A DNA stretch of 15,497 bases from positions 1 to 15,497 of the forward strand of contig NZ_JBLKSS010000326.1 in assembly GCF_047607725.1 (NCBI RefSeq). Direction: 5' to 3'. The position numbers and the translations under genes are program-made. Positions within the stretch are counted from its first letter, which is position 1. Each line of letters begins with the position of its first letter. This DNA is from JBLKSS01 sp047607725. Lineage in GTDB: Bacteria; Pseudomonadota; Gammaproteobacteria; Enterobacterales; Enterobacteriaceae. Below, piece by piece: positions 1 through 7,995 of this stretch. The notes below the pieces were generated by a model that was given only the letters and a program-made list of their open reading frames with translations, made no database searches and had not been told where the DNA came from.

Positions 1-1727
1 AGATAGTCGTTTAACGAATACAGCACCTGATTGCGCGCGCTGCCCATGGCAGCGGCATTGCGGAAATTCAACGTGATATCCGCGCGCGGTTCGTCGGCGA
101 ACGCGCTGCTCGGCATATAGTGCAGCCGTAGCCTCGGCTCGTCGATCAGGGTTTCAGGGTGCTCGGGATGACTCGCGCTACGGATCAGGCTGAAATCGTT
201 GGCGATATAAGGATTAAGCGCCGGCAGCGAGAGTGTGATCGCCCGCTCCAGGTGTCGCCAGCGGGCGATTTGCACCGGCGTCAGTTTACTCACCTGATAG
301 GGGGCATCGACAAAGTAGGCGGTCTTATCGTGCGGCGCGTCCGGGCTGATGAACCAGACGCGGGCATGCTGCGGCTTCATGACGTCGAGGCGCGCGCCGA
401 TGGCGGCCGGATCGTAGCGGTCGGCCAGATAAGAAGCATCCAGCACATGTTGCACCGGCACCCGCAGCATGGAATCCACCAGCCATTCGATATAGTCCAT
501 ATTGCGGGTCATCACCGGGAAACGGAAATCCTGGTCCAGCACATGGGCTATCTCGTCGAAATAGTGACGCTGAATCCTCTGATGCCGCAGCAGCGACAGA
601 TAGGCAAAAATGGCCGCCACCACCCGGTCGCGCTGCGCATACCCTTTGTCGGAAAGGGAGGCGGCAATGGCGAAAACCCCGCCGTTGCGATTAACCATTG
701 GATCGGCGCCGGCGTCGATAGCGTCCGCCAACCCCTCTTTTTGCAGCCAGTCCGCCAGGGTTCCCGGGCTGCGGTTGCCGATGAGATAGCTGATGTAGGT
801 ATCGGTTTTGCTGCGAAACGCGGCGCTGTTGTTGGCGATGGGAAACTCGATGCGCAGCATCTTTCGTGGCTGGACCGGCTGGTAATGGATAACGATACCG
901 GTTTGCGCGGCGGTGACCGCCGGTACGGTGATGGGGGGCACCGACGCCCGGTGGTTGGCGATGCGGCCAAAGGTGGCGGCCGCCAGCTTCGCCATGTCGG
1001 GCAGCGGTTGATTGCTGTAAATGACCGCTACCATCAAGTTGGCCGAATAATAACGTTTGTAGAAATGCTGCAGCGCATCGTGCAATTTGCTGTCGGGCTT
1101 ATCGCTCAAGGTGTCAAGATTGCCGCCAGAAAAGCGCGAACCCGGGTGAGCCGGATTCATGGTCTCAGACCGGATCTGCGCCATGCGCAGGCCGTCGTTG
1201 GCGCGCGCCATTCGGAGCTCGGCATCCACCGCATGGCGCTCTTTATCGGCGTAAACCGGATCCAGCCGCGGTGCGGCGATAGCGTCCGCCAACCGATCGA
1301 TGGCCGGCTGCAGCGCATCGTTTTTCACCTCCAGATAAAAAGCCGTTCTGTAGGACACGGTGCTGGCATTATGATCGCCGCCGTGCTTTTTCAAGAATTC
1401 AGAAAGATTTTCCGGCTCTGGATAATGGCGCGACCCCATCAGGATTATATGCTCCAGATAGTGAGCCAGGCCAAGCTGATTGTGCGGATTCTCCAGCGAC
1501 CCCACCGGCACGGCCACCACCGCAAGCGACTTGACCGCGTCCTTATCGCTCACCAACAGCACCGTCATGCCGTTATCCAGCCGGATAGCCTGATAGTGAC
1601 GGGGATCTTGACTGCTCTTGTGGATGGCTTCTTTCACCGGTTGCCATCCGCTTTGCGCCCATCCTGGTGCTGCTGTGCTCAAAAAAATCAGTGCGAAACC
1701 CAATAACCCGTTAACCAGTTTCAACAT
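1..1727 (-). CDS. ptrA: Protease III (pitrilysin), N-terminal 575 residues, cut by window edge
   Basis: Periplasmic zinc metallopeptidase of the M16 family that degrades small peptides. Reading from ATG at 1727 the frame stays open for 575 codons to the window edge, about 60% of the roughly 960 residues usual for the family. The inverted zinc motif HYLEH is present (H89, E92, H93) and the third zinc ligand is E170 in VDAEL, matching the E. coli layout. A signal peptide is visible: Lys3, a hydrophobic core at residues 8-18, and probable cleavage after A24 (GWA/QSGWQP). The start is supported by GGAG six bases upstream. The gene lies 128 bases downstream of recC, as in the E. coli recC-ptrA-recB-recD order. 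No lesion is visible; the C-terminal half is outside the window. Confidence 0.95.
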   Translation of the reverse strand, partial: MLKLVNGLLGFALIFLSTAAPGWAQSGWQPVKEAIHKSSQDPRHYQAIRLDNGMTVLLVSDKDAVKSLAVVAVPVGSLENPHNQLGLAHYLEHIILMGSRHYPEPENLSEFLKKHGGDHNASTVSYRTAFYLEVKNDALQPAIDRLADAIAAPRLDPVYADKERHAVDAELRMARANDGLRMAQIRSETMNPAHPGSRFSGGNLDTLSDKPDSKLHDALQHFYKRYYSANLMVAVIYSNQPLPDMAKLAAATFGRIANHRASVPPITVPAVTAAQTGIVIHYQPVQPRKMLRIEFPIANNSAAFRSKTDTYISYLIGNRSPGTLADWLQKEGLADAIDAGADPMVNRNGGVFAIAASLSDKGYAQRDRVVAAIFAYLSLLRHQRIQRHYFDEIAHVLDQDFRFPVMTRNMDYIEWLVDSMLRVPVQHVLDASYLADRYDPAAIGARLDVMKPQHARVWFISPDAPHDKTAYFVDAPYQVSKLTPVQIARWRHLERAITLSLPALNPYIANDFSLIRSASHPEHPETLIDEPRLRLHYMPSSAFADEPRADITLNFRNAAAMGSARNQVLYSLNDY

Positions 1728-1796
1728 TCCTCTCTCCGATAGCTGCCTTGCGGGCCGTTCCTGACCACAGTCTTTTTTTAGGTGACACTTACGTGC

Positions 1797-1845
1797 AAGA
1801 AAACAACATAACGGCGCTTACCGCCGTCGCCGGGGCGGCGCCCCG
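1797..1845 (-). terminator. Twin GC-rich hairpins after recC, possible weak terminator
   Basis: Two perfect stem-loops lie just past the recC stop. One has a 6-bp stem at 1831-1836/1840-1845 with a 3-base loop. The other has a 5-bp stem, CGGCG/CGCCG, at 1812-1816/1822-1826 with a 5-base loop. On the minus strand the second is followed by a T-rich but interrupted run (TTATGTTGTTTTCTT). This is not a classical uridine tract, so it may be a weak terminator, an attenuator or an RNA-stabilising structure between recC and ptrA. Confidence 0.35.
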
Positions 1846-1855
1846 AACGCTTGAC

Positions 1856-4800
1856 TCAGGCTTTCTTTTCGCGTTTCGCCGGCTCACTCTGCGCCAGATT
1901 GAACATAAAGGGTGGCAGCAAATACCGTTCAGCGGCCGATATAATCGCCTCAATATGTTGTTCCTCCAACTGACGCATCAACCGCTGCAGATAAGGATCC
2001 TCACCTTCGCCGGGAACATGGCCATTCCCCTGCCAAGCCTGGATAAGTTTATCACGGGCCTGCCGCTGCCGGCTCTCGTCGCGGTCGATGCTCTGCGTCA
2101 CCGGGTCGTAACAATGGCTTAGCCATGCGCCACCCGCGCAGGGTAACAGCAGCAGCGGCGACGCCATACCCTGACAGTAGCCGGAAACCAGAGAAAGTAA
2201 AAACGCTTTCGCCCGACAGGCGGGCAGCGGCGTGAAATGCCACTCGCCGCGCGTACCGAACATCCGGCTCTCGCCTTCGCCGCCCATGGCGCAGTAGGCC
2301 AGGTGCTCCAACCACAGCAGCAGGCCATCCCGGGCCGACAGCGTGCCGGGACGCCAGCGCAGCAAGCCATTCGCCTGGACCCGCGGCAGCCAGCCGGAAA
2401 GCGTCACCTCGTCCAGCGTCAAAGAGACCTCAAGACTGTGCGTTTCCGGCAATCGCCACATCCGTACCAGCTCAGAGAGCACCGTCATCTCCTGACACTG
2501 CCGGGCCCAATACAGCTCGCCGAACGCGCCATAAGGCAACAGGCCGGCGGCGCGCACCTGGCGGAACAGCCGGTCGGTGCTTTCCCCGTCGATAAGGGCA
2601 TTCACCAGCCGGTCATTGAGCTGATAGCGGGTCAGACCGTCGATGACAAAAGGTTCATCAGCCGCCAGCTCAAGGGTCGTTTGGTGGAAGGAGACCGCCA
2701 GGCGCTGCACAAACCAGGCGCGCACCGGGTGGCGATAAAAGCGNNNNNNNNNNNNNNNNNNNNNNNNNNNNNNNNNNNNNNNNNNNNNNNNNNNNNNNNN
2801 NNNNNNNNNNNNNNNNNNNNNNNNNNNNNNNNNNNNNNNNNNNCTCGCCCTCGGCGCCGGCGGCCGGCAGCCACTCGTCGGCGAAGCTTTGGGTCTCGCT
2901 GCCGGGCAAAAAATTCTCCGGCGCGAAAGGCATACGGCTATGCCACTGCCACAGATGCGCGCGCACCCGGTCAGCGCTACTCTCGGCATCGGCGTGCTCG
3001 TCGCCGGGCAGATAAAAGCTTTGCGCAATATAATCGCTCAGCTCGCTTACCAGCACCGACGGATAACGCGGGGTATTATCCTGAATGGCACGGCCGATAA
3101 AACTAATATACAGCCGCTGCTGCGCGGATAACAGCGCCTCCAGGAACAGATAGCGGTCATCGTCGCGCCGGCTGCGATCGCCGCGCTGTGGCTGCTGCGC
3201 CATCAGGTCGAACCCCGCCGGCGGCAGCGTGCGCGGATAAACGCCGTCGTTCATGCCCAGCAGGCAGACCACCCGGAACGGAATTGAGCGCATCGGCATC
3301 AGCGTACAGAAGTTGATGGTGCCGGCCAGAAAGCGCTGGCTGACCCGCTCCTGATCCAGCCGCGCGGCCAGCTCGTCTTGCAGCAGCGTCACCGGCACCG
3401 GCTGGTCATATCCCACCTGCAAACCGCATTGCAGCACCTGCTGCCATTGATTTTCCAGCAGCGCCAGCGCCGCTTCCGCCTCGGCGTCGGGCGCAAATAA
3501 ATCCTCGATCATTTCGCGGGCGCAGCCAAGCCAGGCGTCCAGGGAGCGGGGCTGGGTAAGCCGGTCGCGCCACTGGCGCAGCCGCATTAACAGCTCAGCC
3601 AGTTGGCCGACCAGGCCGGCTATCAAGCCGCTGGATTCGTCGTAGGGTAGAATACCCTGCCAGTCGCCGCTCTCGCTGTCCATGGCATAGCCCAGCAGCA
3701 TGCGGGTCAAGCCAAATTGCCAAGTATGCTGGCCGGGGGCGGGCAGCATCAGTTCGCGCAGCGTATCATCGTCCAGGCCCCAGCGAATGCCGGACTCCGC
3801 CACCCACAGGCGCAGCAGTTGAAGCCCCTGCTCATCAATGGCGAAGCGGGCTGCCAGCGCCGGCACCTCCAGCAACGCTAGCACCTGCTCGGCGACAAAG
3901 CGGCTGCGCGGTAATTCCAGCAGGCTAAGAAACGCCGGCAGAACAGGATGGAGATGCCGCACCCGTCTGTCGGAAATGGAAAAAGGCAAATAGCGCTCGC
4001 CGCCGGCATTGCCGAATACCGCCTGGATTGCCGGAGTATAACGGTCGATATCGGCCACCATGACAATCACGTCGCGCGGGCGCAGCGTCGGGTCTTCCGC
4101 TATCATCGCCAGCAGGCTGTCGTGCAGCACTTCCACTTCCCGCAGCGGACTATGGCAGACATGCAGGCTCAGCGAGCGGTCATCCAGCCGCAGCGGCCGC
4201 TTGCCGCCGCCCTGAGTGAGCGTTTCGCCCTCCATGCCAATCACTGCGTGATCCTCAAGGGCCAGGATATCGCGCTGCAGCAGGCTTAGCAGGTTATCAC
4301 CCGCTGGCTCAACAAATGCATCCACCTCGGCAACACCGTCCATCTGCGCCAGCAGGTAAAGATTATCGCGCCCCTGTTTGCCCCAGGAGGCCAGCAGCGG
4401 GTTGCCTATTTGCTGTTCTCCCAGCGCGTCGAACAGCGCGGCGGCCTGTTGAGGGCGCCGGAACAGCGCCTGCTCCGTCTGCTGCTGATAGTGCCGGCGA
4501 CGGCGGTGCAGCAGCAGCGCGAGGAAAGCGCGAGCGCGGATATCCCCCCAGTAATAGCGGCAGGGATTGGTGAACAGCAGATGGATGTCGATATGGCGCC
4601 CCAACGCCTGAAGCGCCTGCAGGTAGGTAGGAGGCAGCGCTGAGATGCCGCAGATAAACACTCTATCGGGCAATCCAGGCGGCCGCGTCTGGCTTTGCGT
4701 CAAGGTCTGGATAAAACGCTGATAGAGATTGGCGCGGTGCCACAGCGGCTGCCCCGCCCGTTCCGTCTCCGCCATTAACGCTCGCCACAATGGGGCCTGC

Positions 4801-5291
4801 CAGCGCTGGGCCTCGCCTATACCGTCAATCACTTCACCACGCTGCCAGCTTTCCAGCCAGTCGGGACGATATACCAGATACTGGTCGAAGAGATCCGCCA
4901 CCCGGGCGGCGAACTGGAAAACTTTACGCTTATCATCGTCATCGCGCAGATATTCGCTTATCGCCGCAAAATCCGGCTGCTGGCACAGACGAGGCAGCAG
5001 CGCCATCAGCCGCCAAGTCATCGCCGGTTTGGCAAATGCGCTTTCGTCAGGAATATCGGGCAGTACGCGGGTGAACATCTGCCAGATAAAGCTGGCCGGC
5101 AGCGGAAATTCAATGTTGGCCGCAATACCGAAGTGTGCCGCCAATTCCATCTGCATCCACTGCGCCATCCCGTTGCTTTGCACCAGAATCACTTCCGGCT
5201 GGAACGGATCGCGCAGTGGCCTGCCTGCGATCAGCGCGGCGGTAAGGGTCTTAAGCAGATCCAGCTGGTTGGAATGATAAACGGTAAACAT
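1856..5291 (-). CDS. recC: Exonuclease V (RecBCD) gamma subunit, interrupted by an assembly gap
   Basis: RecC is the Chi-recognition and scaffold subunit of the RecBCD helicase-nuclease that processes double-strand breaks. ATG at 5291 (encoding MFTVYHSN) is chosen because the family starts this way and GGAG lies just upstream; the frame extends further upstream without similarity. The first 816 codons (5291-2844) are open and carry recognisable RecC blocks such as FPLPASFIWQMF, FICGISALPP, LLFTNPCRYYWGD and LMPMRSIPF. After a 100-N gap, 295 more codons (2743-1859) resume at RFYRHPVRAWF and run to the stop. The two parts are in different frames across the N run, but both stop exactly at codon boundaries. 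Against E. coli RecC about 23 residues are missing, so the gap is probably nearer 70 bases and the gene intact. Total length would be near 1,134 residues versus about 1,122 in E. coli. Confidence 0.93.
2744..2843. other. Assembly gap (100 N) inside recC
   Basis: Exactly 100 N, the usual placeholder for a gap of unknown length. Both edges fall on recC codon boundaries. Family alignment from memory suggests about 23 codons are missing. Unlike the other two gaps, its edges share no repeat. Confidence 0.97.
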
Positions 5292-5378
5292 AAACTCCTC
5301 GCCATGCGCACCTTCTGCCCAAGGGCTTATTACAATGCCTGCGCCCACTCTAACGCGATTTGCCCGGAACACAAGCAA

Positions 5379-5852
5379 TCACGTACCTGTTATGCCGGCC
5401 GGATTCTGGCAAACCCATTCGTTGAGGCTGATGCGCTCGCCGCTCGGCAAGGTGACCATGGCGGTAACGCGCCGGCAATCCTCGTCGCAGGATTCTTCAA
5501 TCACGTTAATCCGCCAGCCGGGCGGCTGAGATAGCGCGTCAGGGGCCGCCGGCTGACGCAGCAGCTCCAGGCGCTGGTGGTTTAAACTCAGCGCCAGCGA
5601 GACATCCTGTAACCGCCGCTGGAAGACCGCCAGCCGCTGACTATACTCCAGCAACCCCAGCGCGGTGATCGCGAGCAACATCGTCTCCAGCAGCGCCTCC
5701 ACCAGACCAGCGCCCCGCTGTGGATCTGGCACCCTGCGTCGTCGCCGGTCTCGCATCCCGTCCCGCCGCCGCGCCAGCATCACGCTTCGCCATCCCTCTC
5801 GCGTCCCGACCCACCGCCGCGCCAGCGTCGCGCTTCGCCGTTTATCTGACAT
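5379..5852 (-). CDS. ppdC: Prepilin peptidase-dependent protein C, with a repeated Arg-rich leader
   Basis: Predicted type IV pilin-like minor pseudopilin of the ppdA-ppdB-ygdB-ppdC cluster. The prepilin signature is PQRG/AGLVEALLE: Gly before the cleavage site, Glu at +5, then a hydrophobic helix (LLAITALGLLE). The +1 residue is Ala rather than the common Phe. The C-terminal half has the two-Cys pattern ESCDEDC and a final Cys (EWVCQN). The start is uncertain: ATG at 5852 gives 157 residues, ATG at 5756 gives 125. The stretch between them is an in-frame 48-bp tandem repeat coding two Arg-rich 16-residue units, unlike normal short prepilin leaders, and both ATGs are preceded by the same GACGGG. 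The shorter start is closer to the E. coli length. It ends 87 bases before recC. Confidence 0.75.
   Translation of the reverse strand: MSDKRRSATLARRWVGTREGWRSVMLARRRDGMRDRRRRRVPDPQRGAGLVEALLETMLLAITALGLLEYSQRLAVFQRRLQDVSLALSLNHQRLELLRQPAAPDALSQPPGWRINVIEESCDEDCRRVTAMVTLPSGERISLNEWVCQNPAGITGT
5751..5846. repeat. Tandem direct repeat, 2 x 48 bp plus a degenerate third start
   Basis: Copy 1 is 5751-5798 and copy 2 is 5799-5846. They match at about 36 of the first 41 positions and then diverge. A further partial match (about 12 of 14 bases) begins at 5847, exactly one period on. The period is 16 codons, so it is in frame with ppdC and encodes the repeated element RR(W)x-x-x-L-A-R-R. It overlaps the candidate start codons of ppdC. 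Confidence 0.8.
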
Positions 5853-5917
5853 CCCGTCCCCCTCGCCGGTTCGGGGTCACGCCGCGTTGTCTGGGACGGC
5901 CGTCGCGCCCCTGCCGC

Positions 5918-6017
5918 NNNNNNNNNNNNNNNNNNNNNNNNNNNNNNNNNNNNNNNNNNNNNNNNNNNNNNNNNNNNNNNNNNNNNNNNNNNNNNNNNNN
6001 NNNNNNNNNNNNNNNNN
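5918..6017. other. Assembly gap (100 N) between ygdB and ppdC, flanked by an 8-bp repeat
   Basis: Placeholder gap. The 8 bases before it (5910-5917) and after it (6018-6025) are identical, CCTGCCGC. If one copy is removed and the gap closed, ygdB and ppdC are simply separated by a short spacer with nothing obviously missing. The repeat could be the target-site duplication of an unassembled insertion sequence or an overlap of contig ends. Confidence 0.9.
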
Positions 6018-6030
6018 CCTGCCGCAGCTT

Positions 6031-6567
6031 TTAGCCCGGGTCAAAATCCAGCCAGCCGTCGTGCCGCGCCCGCAGAAAATGCGTCCGCGCCGGGTTCGGC
6101 GATGCTCCCACCACGAGGGGAGCCGCCGGCGCCGGCGGGGGATTCACGGCGGCAGGATCCCTCGGTGCCGTCGGACAAGTTGATGCAACAAAATCCTCCG
6201 CGGCTGGCGGCGCTACGGCCAAATGCAGCGTGACGCGCCGATAATGCCGCCACGGCGGCGCCAGCATCGTTCCGCCTCCTTCCCCGCGCAGCAGCCAGCC
6301 ATATCCCCGACCGCTGACCTGCAGGCAAACCCGCAATGGCGCGGCGGGATGCTGTCGGCATTCGCCGTGCCGGGCGGGCCAGTGCTGGCTTAGCCCCCAA
6401 GCGAGGGACGATTCCGCCTGGTGAAAAGCCAGCAAATAATGACGCTGCGCCCGCGCCCGCTCCAGCGAAACCTGGAGCGCGCGCTGCCAACTCAACATCG
6501 CCAGCAGGCAAAAGCCGCTGAGGAGCGCCAGCGCCAATACACTGCAGCTACCCCGTTCCCGGCTCAT
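6031..6567 (-). CDS. ygdB: YgdB-like pilin-cluster membrane protein
   Basis: Small membrane-anchored protein encoded among the ppd minor pilins; its role in pilus-like assembly is inferred only from context. The ORF is 178 residues. The N-terminus MSRERGSCSVLALALLSG with a hydrophobic segment at about residues 9-27 and the block ESSLAWGLSQHW (about 52-63) match E. coli YgdB, which is near 135 residues. Cys70 and Cys81 (RVCLQV) are conserved. The family motif GWxDF is recognisable at the very end (GWLDFDPG). The extra length is a Pro/Ala-rich insert at about residues 119-160 absent from E. coli. ATG at 6567 overlaps the stop of ppdB as ATGA, indicating translational coupling to a gene that is now frameshifted, so its translation may be reduced. 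Confidence 0.8.
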   Translation of the reverse strand: MSRERGSCSVLALALLSGFCLLAMLSWQRALQVSLERARAQRHYLLAFHQAESSLAWGLSQHWPARHGECRQHPAAPLRVCLQVSGRGYGWLLRGEGGGTMLAPPWRHYRRVTLHLAVAPPAAEDFVASTCPTAPRDPAAVNPPPAPAAPLVVGASPNPARTHFLRARHDGWLDFDPG

Positions 6568-7219
6568 AGATTCCGCCGCGCCACGACCTGCGTCACGGCG
6601 TAGCCGATATCCGGCCGACGACGGGCGGTCGCGGCCAGATGAATGCGCAGCGCGCCACCTGCAAGGGCGGTAAATCGCAGCCGGGTCACCGTCAGCTCAT
6701 CGCTGTTGAACACCTTTTCCCAGCCCCCCCTGGCAATCACGTACATCACGCTGGGTCTCCAGCGCCCCCCGACGCAGGCGATAGCCGAAGGTGGCGGAGA
6801 CGAGATGCCCGGATGCATCGCTGTGCGCGTAATAGGCATAACCGACCACAAGACAGGAGCAGGATGGCTCCCCCTGGCGTCTGTCGATCCACAGCGCGCA
6901 CCCTGCCTTGCCCTGCGGCGAAAAGCCGGCACGACGCAGGTCCTTGACCATGGCCAGCGCATAGAGATCAAGCTGGCGCATCAATTTCAGCTGCAGTATC
7001 GCTCCTTCGGCACCACGGTGCAGTGCGAAAAAGGTGCAGCGCCACCGTCAACAGCACGCTGTATGCTGCCAGGGCGGCCAGCAATTCCGGCAGGCTAAAG
7101 CCGGTGCAACCCTCGCCAGCCGCCACGGGCGCGGCATCGGTGTCGGCCACAGCGGAAAGCGTTACGGCGGGAAGTAACGCCACAGCGGCGCCCCTGCCGC
7201 CCACCCACCCGGTTAGCAT
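6564..7219 (-). pseudogene. ppdB: Prepilin peptidase-dependent protein B, two frameshifts
   Basis: Minor pseudopilin gene whose parts lie in three frames. The N-terminal prepilin signature GFSLPELLAALAAYSVLL (from about 7100) runs into a stop near 6968. Similarity resumes one frame over as LDLYALAMVKDLRRAGF; the switch maps to a five-base A tract at 7028-7032 (T5 in the coding strand). It switches again at a seven-base C tract, 6724-6730 (G7 in the coding strand), and the C-terminus GGWEKVFNSDEL...VTQVVARRNL continues to the stop at 6564. Each break fits one extra base in the homopolymer. The start is unclear: ATG at 7219 overlaps the ppdA stop but implies a 40-residue leader, while GTG at 7126 gives a normal 9-residue leader. 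True decay is most likely, but homopolymer sequencing error is not excluded. Confidence 0.82.
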
Positions 7220-7691
7220 GACGGGATCCCCGCCCAGCGCCCCCGCTCGCTGCCGGAAACCACCATCCGCAGCCGCCCCGCCGGATTGCTGAGGACGAAG
7301 TGCGCCGTGCTGGCGGTGTGGCGCCGCCCGCCCAGACTCAGCTCGCCCGCCGTCGACAACGACAGGCGAACACCCGTATAGGGAGCAACGCCGCGCGCGG
7401 GTTCGCGCCTGGCTCCCGGTGCCGCGCGGCCCAAGCCGCATAGCGGATCGCCGTACAGCTGCCAGCGCTCGCCGCCGACCGCATTGATCCGGCAGCGGCG
7501 GTTACCCCATGCGGCATGCCATTGCTGGCGCACGATAAAATCCATCAACTGGTGGGCGTTGCTCGCCAGTTGCCGGGCCGACTGATGCTGACGCCAGCCA
7601 TAACTTCCGCCAGGATTAGCAGCGCGGTCAACGCCAGCGTCAGGAGCAGCTCAGGCAAGGTATAGCCGCTATTGTTAAGGGAGTCATTCAT
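7213..7691 (-). pseudogene. ppdA: Prepilin peptidase-dependent protein A, one frameshift
   Basis: First gene of the minor-pilin cluster. ATG at 7691 opens MNDSLNNSGYTLPELLLTLALTALLI, a normal prepilin leader (G/Y, Glu at +5) and hydrophobic helix; the frame then stops at 7545. The rest of the protein (SYGWRQHQSARQLASNAHQLMDFIVRQQWH, 30 residues apart from gaps, and onward to ...WAGIPSC) is in another frame ending at 7213. Adding one A near 7605 (coding GCGGAAGTTAT) joins the two as LAE-SYGW, matching E. coli PpdA (LYGWQYWQQ), so a 1-bp deletion is inferred. No good ribosome binding site is seen at this ATG. The stop overlaps the possible ppdB ATG at 7219. Confidence 0.82.
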
Positions 7692-7995
7692 TGCCGCAGT
7701 GTGGCGCGGCGTGCGGCGGTGGACCAGCGGCGAAATTGAGTTATGCGGCGTGTGATGCAATCATTGAAAGGCGGGAAACGGGAAACAGGAGATACAACGG
7801 CGGCATGAGCGACATCGTGAATAGGCGCGGACACATCACCGCCCGCNNNNNNNNNNNNNNNNNNNNNNNNNNNNNNNNNNNNNNNNNNNNNNNNNNNNNN
7901 NNNNNNNNNNNNNNNNNNNNNNNNNNNNNNNNNNNNNNNNNNNNNNCCGCCCGCAAAATCATGTTGATGCGCAGACGCCCCCACGCACGGGCAAT
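7692..7995. other. Intergenic region ppdA-thyA, no gene seen
   Basis: About 200 known bases plus the 100-N gap. Small open frames here lack start signals and similarity. No convincing promoter or terminator was found, though this is where a ppdA promoter would be expected. Confidence 0.6.
7847..7946. other. Assembly gap (100 N) between thyA and ppdA, flanked by an 8-bp repeat
   Basis: Placeholder gap with identical 8-base edges, CCGCCCGC at 7839-7846 and 7947-7954. As with the gap at 5918-6017, closing it over one copy leaves a continuous intergenic region. A missing mobile element with an 8-bp target duplication would explain this. Confidence 0.9.

Noticed and set aside
159..1706. A 515-codon open frame on the plus strand opposite ptrA
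   Set aside because: It mirrors a clearly real ptrA frame with zinc motif and signal peptide. Long antisense frames are common in GC-rich genes, and the translation shows no recognisable domain.
2237..3100. Plus-strand frame of 287 codons opposite recC, crossing the N gap
   Set aside because: It depends on 100 unknown bases and is the antisense shadow of recC.
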